A stretch of DNA of 8,169 bases, from positions 1 through 8,169 of the forward strand of contig JAHKLV010000109.1 of assembly GCA_020854925.1 (NCBI GenBank), written 5' to 3'. The notes below the pieces were generated by a model that was not told the origin of the DNA, searched no databases, and was given only the letters and a program-made list of their open reading frames with translations. Each line of letters begins with the position of its first letter. Position 1 is the stretch's first letter. The stretch comes from Candidatus Methanofastidiosia archaeon. Its GTDB lineage: Archaea > Methanobacteriota_B > Thermococci > Methanofastidiosales > NM3. Positions 1 to 4,489 of this stretch are shown here, one piece after another. A program made the translations under genes and the position numbers.

Positions 1-876
1 AGTATCGAAGGCATGTACGATTACGATACCGGTATCTTTTTCACGGTGTCGGACAGCGGGAAACCCCCTGCCGCGACACGCCTTACCATGGCCCACGAGC
101 TCGTGCATGTCCTCCAGGACCAGACGTATGGCATTCTGGCGCTCATGGACGGATGCCTCGATGACGATGCCGACCTTGCCATCCAATCGCTGCTCGAGGG
201 GGACGCATCTCATCTGGAAGCAGCCTATGTGACCGGCCGCCCCCTGCCCGAGCTCCAGGCACTCTACGCCTATTACCTAACGCTCGACATGCCCGATATC
301 CACCCGTTTATGGCGTCACTTGCCTATTTTCCCTATGTGTATGGAGAAGCCTTCGTTGCCGCCGTGGCCGACGGGCGCTCATCGGACGCGCTAGCCGAGG
401 TCTATGCATCCCCGCCGAGTTGTACCAAGCACATCCTCCATCCCGAGGCGTACCTTGCTGGTGTTGTGCCGGAAGAGGTCGGGAGTAGTGGCATCAACGG
501 ATTTTTCGGTATGGATGAGTCTGTTCTCGGAGAGGGGATGCTGCTTACTATCCTCTCTCAGCACCTGCCCTACCAGATGGCAGAGACGGCGGCAGACGGC
601 TGGAACGGCGACTGCTATGGCTATTATGTCAAGGATGACACCTATGTGTTTACCTGGAATGTTGCATGGGAACGTGACCATGACGCGTTCGAATTTGCCG
701 AAGCATGGTCTGCGTATCTGGAGGCCGCCACCGGCGTTGAACCTTTATGGGAAGGGGCCGTCCTCATTCATGAGGGCGACGAACAGACCGCATGCCTTGG
801 TATAGAGGGACGCACAACGACACTCTACATCTCAAACGACCATAGCATGGCCCTGCAACGTCAAGCTTCAGAATAG
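1..876 (+). CDS. Zinc metallopeptidase, HELxHxLQDQ type (5' partial)
   Basis: The reading frame is open from the first base, so the ATG at 13 is probably internal and the N-terminus lies outside the window. Counting the first codon as residue 1, H32-E33-L34-V35-H36 is the zincin motif, within a MAHELVHVLQDQ block. E66 in an LLEGDA block 30 residues later fits the third zinc ligand of a gluzincin. Later landmarks are PPSCTKHILHPEAY and ADGWNGDCYGYY. From memory these match conserved blocks of a poorly characterised peptidase group, common in Chloroflexi, Actinobacteria and methanogens, with HExxHxLQDQ, a later HPExY and GWxGD. Substrate is unknown. Such proteins are often exported or lipid-anchored, but any signal peptide would be outside the window. 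The stop is TAG at 874-876. The next gene starts 83 nt later behind TATA elements, so this is probably the last gene of its own transcript. Zinc peptidase class is fairly sure; biological role is not. Confidence 0.8.
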   Translation, partial: SIEGMYDYDTGIFFTVSDSGKPPAATRLTMAHELVHVLQDQTYGILALMDGCLDDDADLAIQSLLEGDASHLEAAYVTGRPLPELQALYAYYLTLDMPDIHPFMASLAYFPYVYGEAFVAAVADGRSSDALAEVYASPPSCTKHILHPEAYLAGVVPEEVGSSGINGFFGMDESVLGEGMLLTILSQHLPYQMAETAADGWNGDCYGYYVKDDTYVFTWNVAWERDHDAFEFAEAWSAYLEAATGVEPLWEGAVLIHEGDEQTACLGIEGRTTTLYISNDHSMALQRQASE

Positions 877-885
877 TGCATGCAC
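876..885. promoter_or_regulatory. 10-bp perfect palindrome GTGCATGCAC
   Basis: GTGCATGCAC is a perfect palindrome that begins on the last base of the metallopeptidase stop codon and lies about 15 bp upstream of the first TATA-like element of the sulfur operon. It could be a binding site for a dimeric regulator. It could equally be chance, since 10-bp palindromes are not rare and no second copy was found near another promoter here. Confidence 0.25.
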
Positions 886-900
886 ATATTTGGGAAACCC

Positions 901-946
901 TTATATTGCTCAGCATCATATGGACATACGTAATAAATATATTTAA
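901..946 (+). promoter_or_regulatory. Promoter region of the sulfur-relay operon (two TATA-like elements)
   Basis: The gap 877-959 is AT-rich compared with its surroundings and holds two archaeal TATA-like elements. The first is TTATATT at 901-907, preceded by GGGAAACCC, which could act as a BRE. The second is AAATATATTTAA at 935-946. Archaeal initiation falls roughly 25 bp downstream of the box. The first would give a leader of about 30 nt. The second would start at or next to the ATG at 960 and give a leaderless transcript, which would suit the lack of a clear Shine-Dalgarno site. An 8-bp direct repeat TGGACATA (921-928 and 953-960) brackets the second box. Confidence 0.5.
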
Positions 947-959
947 GGAACGTGGACAT

Positions 960-1304
960 ATGGATTATCTTTGCATGCTTATCACAAAGCCGCCCCACTC
1001 TGACGAAGGTGCTGAGCGGATGTGCGGCATTTCCAATGCGGCACGTGACAGGGGCATGGGCGTGGCCGTCTACCTCATCGGCGACGGCGTGCTGTGTGCC
1101 AAGCGCCATCAGCACGGGCATGTGGGCGCACACATCAAACGCGCCCTCGAACGATCCATGTCCGTCTATGCGAGCGCCCAGGACCTCCGGGCACGAGGTA
1201 TTGCGGAAACGCAGGTCGAGAAGGGGATCGTCATCACAGAGGACATTGAAGGCCGATTTCTCAAAGATGCCATGGAGCGCGCATCAAGGGTGATCTCATG
1301 GTAG
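960..1304 (+). CDS. DsrE-family protein, paralogue A (no catalytic Cys)
   Basis: A 114-residue single-domain DsrE/DsrF/TusD-fold protein. Evidence is an N-terminal strand with a Pro/His turn (ITKPPHSDEG, 8-17), a helix, then VAVYLIGDGV (35-44), the strand plus GDGV turn shared by the family. The segment that holds the catalytic Cys of TusD/DsrE reads S72-A-Q-D-L-R-A-R-G80 here. Counting back from the conserved Gly puts Ser at the Cys position, so this subunit probably cannot carry a persulfide there. C5, C22 and C46 (just after GDGV) remain. The C-terminus (ASRVISW) resembles the aromatic end of TusB/DsrH-type chains. I chose ATG 960. The frame extends up to a GTG at 876, but that stretch contains the promoter. 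The gene overlaps the next one by 7 nt, which suggests translational coupling. Likely role: structural partner of paralogues B and C in a sulfur-transfer complex (inference). Confidence 0.8.
   Translation: MDYLCMLITKPPHSDEGAERMCGISNAARDRGMGVAVYLIGDGVLCAKRHQHGHVGAHIKRALERSMSVYASAQDLRARGIAETQVEKGIVITEDIEGRFLKDAMERASRVISW
1289..1295 (+). promoter_or_regulatory. Shine-Dalgarno site GGTGATC inside the previous gene
   Basis: GGTGATC is complementary to the GATCACC of the archaeal 16S rRNA 3' end. It sits just before ATG 1298, inside the last codons of paralogue A. It supports ATG 1298 as the true start and the overlapping-gene arrangement. Confidence 0.6.
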
Positions 1305-1702
1305 ATGGCACAAAGACGCTAGGCATCATGCTCTTCACGAGCCCGTATGGAAGCCAGGACGCCGACCACGTATGCCGAATAGCCGAACGGGCACTGGACA
1401 TGGGATACGGCGTACACATCTTTTTGTACGGTGACGGCGTCCATGCCCAGCTTGCAGGACAGGACCCGAAGATGTTTTACAATGTGGGGGCGGCGCTTGA
1501 GCGTATCGCTGAAAAGGGCGGCGTCATCAAGAGCTGTGTTCGATGCTCGCAGGCACGGGGATACGTCGATGGGGGGTACGACGAGGAGGAGGACCGGTAC
1601 CGTTCTTCAAAGTCCCTTGACGCGGTGCGGATTTACAGCCTCTATGGGTTTATCGACATCATCAAGGATGCTGATACGCTCATCACCTTCGGGAGTTCGT
1701 GA
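1298..1702 (+). CDS. DsrE-family sulfurtransferase subunit, paralogue B (catalytic Cys present)
   Basis: A 134-residue DsrE/TusD-like protein. LFTSPYGSQDA (12-22) and VHIFLYGDGV (39-48) are the canonical first strand/turn and GDGV segment. C80-V-R-C-S-Q-A-R-G88 aligns, by distance to the conserved Gly, with the E. coli TusD segment whose Cys78 carries the persulfide, making C80 the likely catalytic Cys. A second Cys, C83, gives a CxxC pair not present in classical TusD and might allow disulfide or trisulfide chemistry. An acidic/arginine insert (DGGYDEEEDRYRSS, about 91-104) follows and is absent from both neighbours. The C-terminus FIDIIKDADTLITFG is the usual final helix and strand. Known for the family: TusD/DsrE takes sulfur from TusA and passes it on. 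Inferred: this is the only active small DsrE subunit of the cluster. Start is set by the GGTGATC site. Confidence 0.85.
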   Translation: MVDGTKTLGIMLFTSPYGSQDADHVCRIAERALDMGYGVHIFLYGDGVHAQLAGQDPKMFYNVGAALERIAEKGGVIKSCVRCSQARGYVDGGYDEEEDRYRSSKSLDAVRIYSLYGFIDIIKDADTLITFGSS

Positions 1703-1706
1703 TTCC

Positions 1707-2069
1707 ATGCCGCATGTTGTCGTTGAGATATCTCACCCGCCCTTTGGCCACGAACATACCTTTGCAGGCCTCTACGTGGCTACGGCGTGCCTTTCCAAAG
1801 GCATGGATGTCATCGTCGTCCTCCGGGGCGACGGCGTATATACCGGCATGAGGGGGCAGGTCGACCCGCAAAAGAACATATCACTACCCGCGACGGAAGC
1901 GCAAATCGAGGACATTCTCGAGCTGGACGGGACCGTGGTGGCCGATGCGGGCGCCCTTGTCATGCGTGGCATCGAATCGGATGAGCTCATTGAAGGGATA
2001 CAGGTGCGCGAGTCTTCGGACATACATGCGCTCATCCTGAAAGAAGGAGAAAAAATCATAGCATTCTGA
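1707..2069 (+). CDS. DsrE-family protein, paralogue C (Asp at the catalytic position)
   Basis: A 120-residue DsrE/DsrF-like protein. Features are ISHPPFGHEHTFAG (8-21), VIVVLRGDGV (35-44) and the helix preceding RG at 87-88. Where paralogue B has its catalytic Cys, this chain has D80 (D80-A-G-A-L-V-M-R-G88). Its only Cys is C28, in the first helix. It is therefore probably non-catalytic at the usual site, comparable to the TusC/DsrF or TusB/DsrH subunits of the bacterial heterohexamer. The C-terminus is KEGEKIIAF. I chose ATG 1707 because the domain begins there and GTGAT at 1699-1703 can act as a ribosome binding site. The open frame upstream of it is an out-of-frame shadow of paralogue B. 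The gap to paralogue B is 4 nt and to tusA 11 nt. Confidence 0.8.
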   Translation: MPHVVVEISHPPFGHEHTFAGLYVATACLSKGMDVIVVLRGDGVYTGMRGQVDPQKNISLPATEAQIEDILELDGTVVADAGALVMRGIESDELIEGIQVRESSDIHALILKEGEKIIAF

Positions 2070-2080
2070 GGCGAACAGAC

Positions 2081-2305
2081 ATGGCAGACGAAGTATTGGA
2101 CGTGACGGGGCTTACCTGCCCCGGACCGCTCGTAGAGAGCAAGAAAAAGATAAAGCGTATGGAAGCGGGAACGACCCTTGAGATACGGGGAACGCACGCC
2201 CCCTCAAAGAAGGAAGTGCCCGAAATGCTGGCAGACCAGGGCCATGAGATCCTCTCCGTTACCCAGGAGGGTGACGTATGGGTCGTCACGGTACGCAAGG
2301 CGTGA
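2081..2305 (+). CDS. tusA: TusA-family sulfur carrier protein
   Basis: A 74-residue protein of normal TusA (SirA-like) length. The hallmark C13-P-G-P16 lies at the start of the first helix, after VLDVTGLT and followed by LVESKKKIKRM. The Cys is the site that forms a persulfide from a cysteine desulfurase or other donor. The second half (EVPEMLADQGHEILSV, then a hydrophobic strand VWVVTV) completes the two-layer alpha/beta fold. In bacteria TusA hands sulfur to TusBCD (TusD Cys78) for tRNA thiolation, and in sulfur oxidisers to DsrEFH or DsrE2/DsrE3. In Metallosphaera, TusA and DsrE-family proteins work together on thiosulfate. Its position between DsrE paralogues and DsrE2 fits a shuttle among them. 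The source of sulfur is not visible here; no desulfurase or rhodanese gene is in the window. Confidence 0.95.
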   Translation: MADEVLDVTGLTCPGPLVESKKKIKRMEAGTTLEIRGTHAPSKKEVPEMLADQGHEILSVTQEGDVWVVTVRKA

Positions 2306-2309
2306 GGTG
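2304..2309 (+). promoter_or_regulatory. Shine-Dalgarno site GAGGTG for the DsrE2 gene
   Basis: GAGGTG, a strong match to the archaeal anti-Shine-Dalgarno sequence, overlaps the tusA stop codon and lies 6 nt before ATG 2316. It fixes that ATG as the start and rejects the long upstream extension of the same frame through tusA. Confidence 0.65.
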
Positions 2310-2315
2310 GAGCAC

Positions 2316-2792
2316 ATGACAAAGATGGCACTCATTGTGTTTTCTGGCGAACTGGACAAGGCGCTTGCGACGTTTGTCCTCGCTACCGGGGCGGCCGCCT
2401 CGGGATGGGACGTGACGCTCTTTTTCACGTTTTGGGGCATCAACATCGTGCGCTCGGAGAACAAGTGCGCACTGGAAAAAAAGGATGTGATGTCAAAGAT
2501 GTTCGGGGCCATGATGCCCAAGGGGTGTGAAAGCCTGCCGCTTTCCAACATGCACATGATGGGTCTTGGGACCTCCATGATGAAAAAGCGCATGAAGGGC
2601 AAACGGGTGAAGTCGCTCAAGGAGATGATAGCCGACGCCAAGGAGCTTGGCGTGAAGTTCCTCGTATGCGATATGTCCATGGACGTCATGGGATTGCAAA
2701 AGGAGGAGTTTATCGACGAGGTCGATGAGATAGTGGGTGTCGGCACCTATCTCAAGGAAGCAAAGGACGCCCAGGTGACCCTCTTTATCTGA
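2316..2792 (+). CDS. DsrE2-type protein (DsrE/DsrF/DrsH-like, COG2210 group)
   Basis: A 158-residue protein matching the DsrE2 type. It has an N-terminal strand (ALIVFSGELDKA, 5-16), the signature VTLFFTFWGINIVR (33-46), and LVCDMSMDVMG (116-126) with the conserved C118. DsrE2 proteins have been linked to TusA-dependent sulfur transfer in sulfur-oxidising bacteria and archaea. Some are membrane-associated, but no true transmembrane helix is evident here beyond the hydrophobic 33-45 stretch. Additional Cys are C51 and C71. The middle is unusually rich in Met and Lys (about 58-94: MMPKG, MHMMGLG, SMMKKRMKGK), typical of the variable loop of this family. It begins 10 nt after tusA and ends 10 nt before the regulator, so co-transcription is likely. 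Family is certain; physiological acceptor is unknown. Confidence 0.9.
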   Translation: MTKMALIVFSGELDKALATFVLATGAAASGWDVTLFFTFWGINIVRSENKCALEKKDVMSKMFGAMMPKGCESLPLSNMHMMGLGTSMMKKRMKGKRVKSLKEMIADAKELGVKFLVCDMSMDVMGLQKEEFIDEVDEIVGVGTYLKEAKDAQVTLFI

Positions 2793-2802
2793 GGCATGAT
2801 TC

Positions 2803-3231
2803 ATGAAAACACATGCGGATGCGCGGATGCTCGTGCTCGGGGTGCTTGAACGCAACGGAAGGGCGTCCCTGCGCTCCGTCGCGAAAGAGGTCGGCTTGAG
2901 CACGACCACGGTAAGCAGAATAGTGCAGGAGCTTGAAAAAGAGGGCATCATAACAGGATACGGTGCCCAGGTCAACTGGCCAAAACTCGGGTACGCGGGA
3001 ACCATCTGCCTGCACGTTGGGACGGCGCCGGGGGCGGACATCGATACGGTCGGCACTCGTATCAGGGGTCTTGCCCCCATCCTCACCGTTTTTTACACCA
3101 CGGGTGAGACAACGTTCATGGCCTATGCGGCGTGCAGGACCATGGAGGACGCCAACGTCCTTATCGGCACCATACAGGACATACCCGGCGTCGAGCGCAT
3201 CGTACCCCACGCCGTGCTTAGGATGTACTAA
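2803..3231 (+). CDS. Lrp/AsnC-family transcriptional regulator
   Basis: A 142-residue protein with the standard Lrp/AsnC layout. An N-terminal winged helix-turn-helix (about 5-53) includes ARMLVLGVLERNGR, SLRSVAKEVGLSTTTVSRIVQELEKEG and IITGYGAQVN. A C-terminal RAM-type alpha/beta domain follows (about 62-140), ending IPGVERIVPHAVLRMY. RAM domains usually bind small effectors, often amino acids, and drive oligomerisation. The wing motif reads TGYGAQVNWPKLGY, close to the I.GY.a.ld...lG pattern. A GAGG ribosome binding site overlaps the previous stop. As last gene of the sulfur-relay operon it is a good candidate for an autoregulator of that operon, perhaps sensing cysteine, another sulfur amino acid or sulfur status (inference). 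No typical Lrp half-site could be assigned with confidence. Confidence 0.85.
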   Translation: MKTHADARMLVLGVLERNGRASLRSVAKEVGLSTTTVSRIVQELEKEGIITGYGAQVNWPKLGYAGTICLHVGTAPGADIDTVGTRIRGLAPILTVFYTTGETTFMAYAACRTMEDANVLIGTIQDIPGVERIVPHAVLRMY

Positions 3232-3264
3232 GGGAACGAGACGGATGGCGTGCCCATACGGCAC

Positions 3265-3281
3265 CGAAATGCATTTATAAG
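3265..3281 (+). promoter_or_regulatory. Archaeal promoter (BRE + TATA) for the FKBP gene
   Basis: CGAAATGCATTTATAAG reads as a purine-rich BRE followed by a TTTATAA box at 3274-3280. Initiation about 25 bp downstream would fall near 3300, giving a leader of about 40 nt. GGTGAT at 3332-3337, just before ATG 3341, is the ribosome binding site. The rest of the 109-nt gap shows nothing else. Confidence 0.65.
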
Positions 3282-3340
3282 AAGATGAGGGACATATAGA
3301 GACTTTACCGGATGCACGGTTATTCTTACCTGGTGATATC

Positions 3341-4348
3341 ATGGCCGAATCGAGCAACAACGAAAGAAAGATACTCGGCATCGTCATCATCGCCCTCGTG
3401 GCTGTAGCAGGATATGTGGGATACACGGCCTTGTCTTCAGAAAAGACGGTCGGCGAAAACGATGTCGTACAGATAAACTATATCGCGTGGTATGAAGATG
3501 GCACCGTCTTTGCCACGACCATCGTGAACGAGGTGGTAACGCCCGATACGGTCCTTGACAGCTCACACCGGTACCGGCCACGTGCGTACACCATAAGCCA
3601 AGGCACGCCGTCCAAGGGTACCTCGACGCCCATCCTGGGGCTTCAGCAGGGCCTCATGGGCATGAAGGAAGGCGAGGTAAATACTATCGTCATCCCGCCG
3701 GAGCTTGGATTCTCGGCGGACCCTGAGCTCGTATCGACCGTATCACGCACGTTTGGCACCTTCACCAAGGAACAGACTGGCGAGCTGTACTTCGAGTACG
3801 ACAGAGTCCTCACCATATCCCTTGCACAGTATACCCAGGCGTACGGAGCGACCCCGCAGGTCGGCGATGTCATATCCCTCGTAGACTGGGACGGGACCGT
3901 TGTGGAAGTGACCGACTCGACGGTCTCCATACGGGGAGACGCCTCGGTCGGTGACATCATGGATATGAAACCCTGGCAACAGGAAGTGACGGAAGTGACT
4001 GACGACCTTATCATCACCATGGGCATCGTCGAGATTGGCGGCGTCTATGAAAATGCCTTTGGCACCGTCGAGGTGACAGGAGTGACGGAGGATACGGTGT
4101 CCTTCACGCAGATTACCCTCAACGAAACATACGAGACGGCATACGGGCCTGCAGACATCATCGATGACGGGAACTCATTCAGAGTCTTCCTCAATCCTGA
4201 GGAAGGGGCGCAGATATCGACCTCCTCGGGGACTGGCACCATCAAAAACATCACCGACACCTCGTTTTCACTCGACTTCAATCCCGCCTATGTCGGTGCC
4301 ACCATCACGTTCAAGGTGATAGTGGATAAGATTATCAAGGCAGAGTAA
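3341..4348 (+). CDS. Membrane-anchored FKBP-type peptidyl-prolyl isomerase with large insert
   Basis: 335 residues. A short N-terminal segment (1-10) precedes one hydrophobic helix (11-31), an uncleaved anchor or signal peptide, so the rest is probably outside the membrane. The FKBP fold starts with VVQINYIAWYEDGTVFATT (42-60), continues with PILGLQQGLMGMKEGE (97-112) and VIPPELGF (117-124), and closes with DFNPAYVGATITFKVIV from D312, the last FKBP strand. Between 125 and 311 lies an insert of about 185 residues, far longer than the IF domain of SlyD-type or archaeal long FKBPs. It contains two similar beta-rich stretches (VGDVISLVDWDGTVVEV and a later AFGTVEVTGVTEDTVSF). FKBPs fold proteins by isomerising X-Pro bonds; the IF-type insert is usually a chaperone surface. 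The Asp that follows VF in FKBP12 is Ala here (VFATT), so activity may be weak. The unit has its own promoter and terminator, so it is probably independent of its neighbours. Confidence 0.85.
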   Translation: MAESSNNERKILGIVIIALVAVAGYVGYTALSSEKTVGENDVVQINYIAWYEDGTVFATTIVNEVVTPDTVLDSSHRYRPRAYTISQGTPSKGTSTPILGLQQGLMGMKEGEVNTIVIPPELGFSADPELVSTVSRTFGTFTKEQTGELYFEYDRVLTISLAQYTQAYGATPQVGDVISLVDWDGTVVEVTDSTVSIRGDASVGDIMDMKPWQQEVTEVTDDLIITMGIVEIGGVYENAFGTVEVTGVTEDTVSFTQITLNETYETAYGPADIIDDGNSFRVFLNPEEGAQISTSSGTGTIKNITDTSFSLDFNPAYVGATITFKVIVDKIIKAE

Positions 4349-4403
4349 GGTGCATGCCGTTTTTGCACCCCTCTTTTCTTCTTTTGTATATATTTCTTTT
4401 TTT
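4349..4403 (+). terminator. Hairpin plus T-rich terminator after the FKBP gene
   Basis: GGTGCA (4349-4354) and TGCACC (4364-4369) form a 6-bp inverted repeat with a 9-nt loop directly after the stop codon. It is followed by several T runs (CTCTTTTCTTCTTTT, then TTTCTTTTTTT) up to 4403. Archaeal RNA polymerase terminates on T-rich non-template DNA, so the T tracts are the main evidence and the hairpin is supporting. Confidence 0.6.
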
Positions 4404-4425
4404 GCACAATAATTATAAAGTATAA
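4387..4425 (+). promoter_or_regulatory. Promoter region of the permease gene (two candidate TATA boxes)
   Basis: TATATATT at 4387-4394 and TTATAAAGTATAA at 4413-4425 are both plausible archaeal TATA elements. The second would start transcription near 4440, leaving about 45 nt of leader. The first would start near 4415 and overlaps the upstream gene's T-rich terminator. Copies of GCACAAT flank the second box. Confidence 0.5.
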
Positions 4426-4489
4426 GCACAATTCCTTCAAAACTACGCACATAGCATTGTGCCTTTGCAGTATGGAGGACTAGCATTGT
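4404..4489. repeat. GCACAAT repeat cluster around the permease promoter and start
   Basis: GCACAAT occurs at 4404-4410 and again at 4426-4432, exactly 22 bp apart (about two helical turns), on either side of the TATA box at 4413-4425. The reverse complement ATTGTGC is at 4456-4462. A near copy, GCATTGTC, overlaps the TTG start at 4484-4491. The second and third copies could also pair in RNA as a 7-bp stem with a 23-nt loop. The positions suggest a regulator that blocks the TATA box, or a leader hairpin controlling the permease. The repeats are seen directly; the function is inferred. Confidence 0.45.

Noticed and set aside
876..885. Rho-independent terminator for the metallopeptidase gene
   Set aside because: The palindrome has no loop as a usable hairpin and no T run follows it.
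876..959. N-terminal extension of DsrE paralogue A from a GTG at 876
   Set aside because: The stretch would encode a hydrophobic leader unlike the DsrE family, overlaps the previous stop codon and contains both TATA-like elements; the domain starts cleanly at ATG 960.
1431..1706. Upstream extension of the paralogue C frame through paralogue B
   Set aside because: The Ser/Arg-rich product is a frame shadow of paralogue B, which has clear DsrE motifs; homology begins at ATG 1707.
2178..2315. Upstream extension of the DsrE2 frame through tusA
   Set aside because: It is the tusA coding region read in another frame; a strong GAGGTG site directly precedes ATG 2316, where the family similarity begins.
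960..3231. A dissimilatory sulfur oxidation (Dsr) or Hdr-like sulfur oxidation locus
   Set aside because: No dsrA, dsrB, dsrC, hdr or lipoate-binding genes are present in the window; DsrE and TusA proteins alone do not show that pathway.
2785..3426. Antisense open frame of 213 codons across the regulator and FKBP start
   Set aside because: Low-complexity composition, no family motif, no ribosome binding site, and it crosses the FKBP promoter; the sense genes explain the region.
4426..4462. Riboswitch in the permease leader
   Set aside because: Only one 7-bp stem with a large loop is visible and no known purine or other riboswitch core could be matched; repeated DNA sites are the simpler reading.
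4459..4485. GTG at 4459 as permease start
   Set aside because: No ribosome binding site precedes it, while GGAGG lies 7 nt before TTG 4486; the extra nine residues also show no family similarity.
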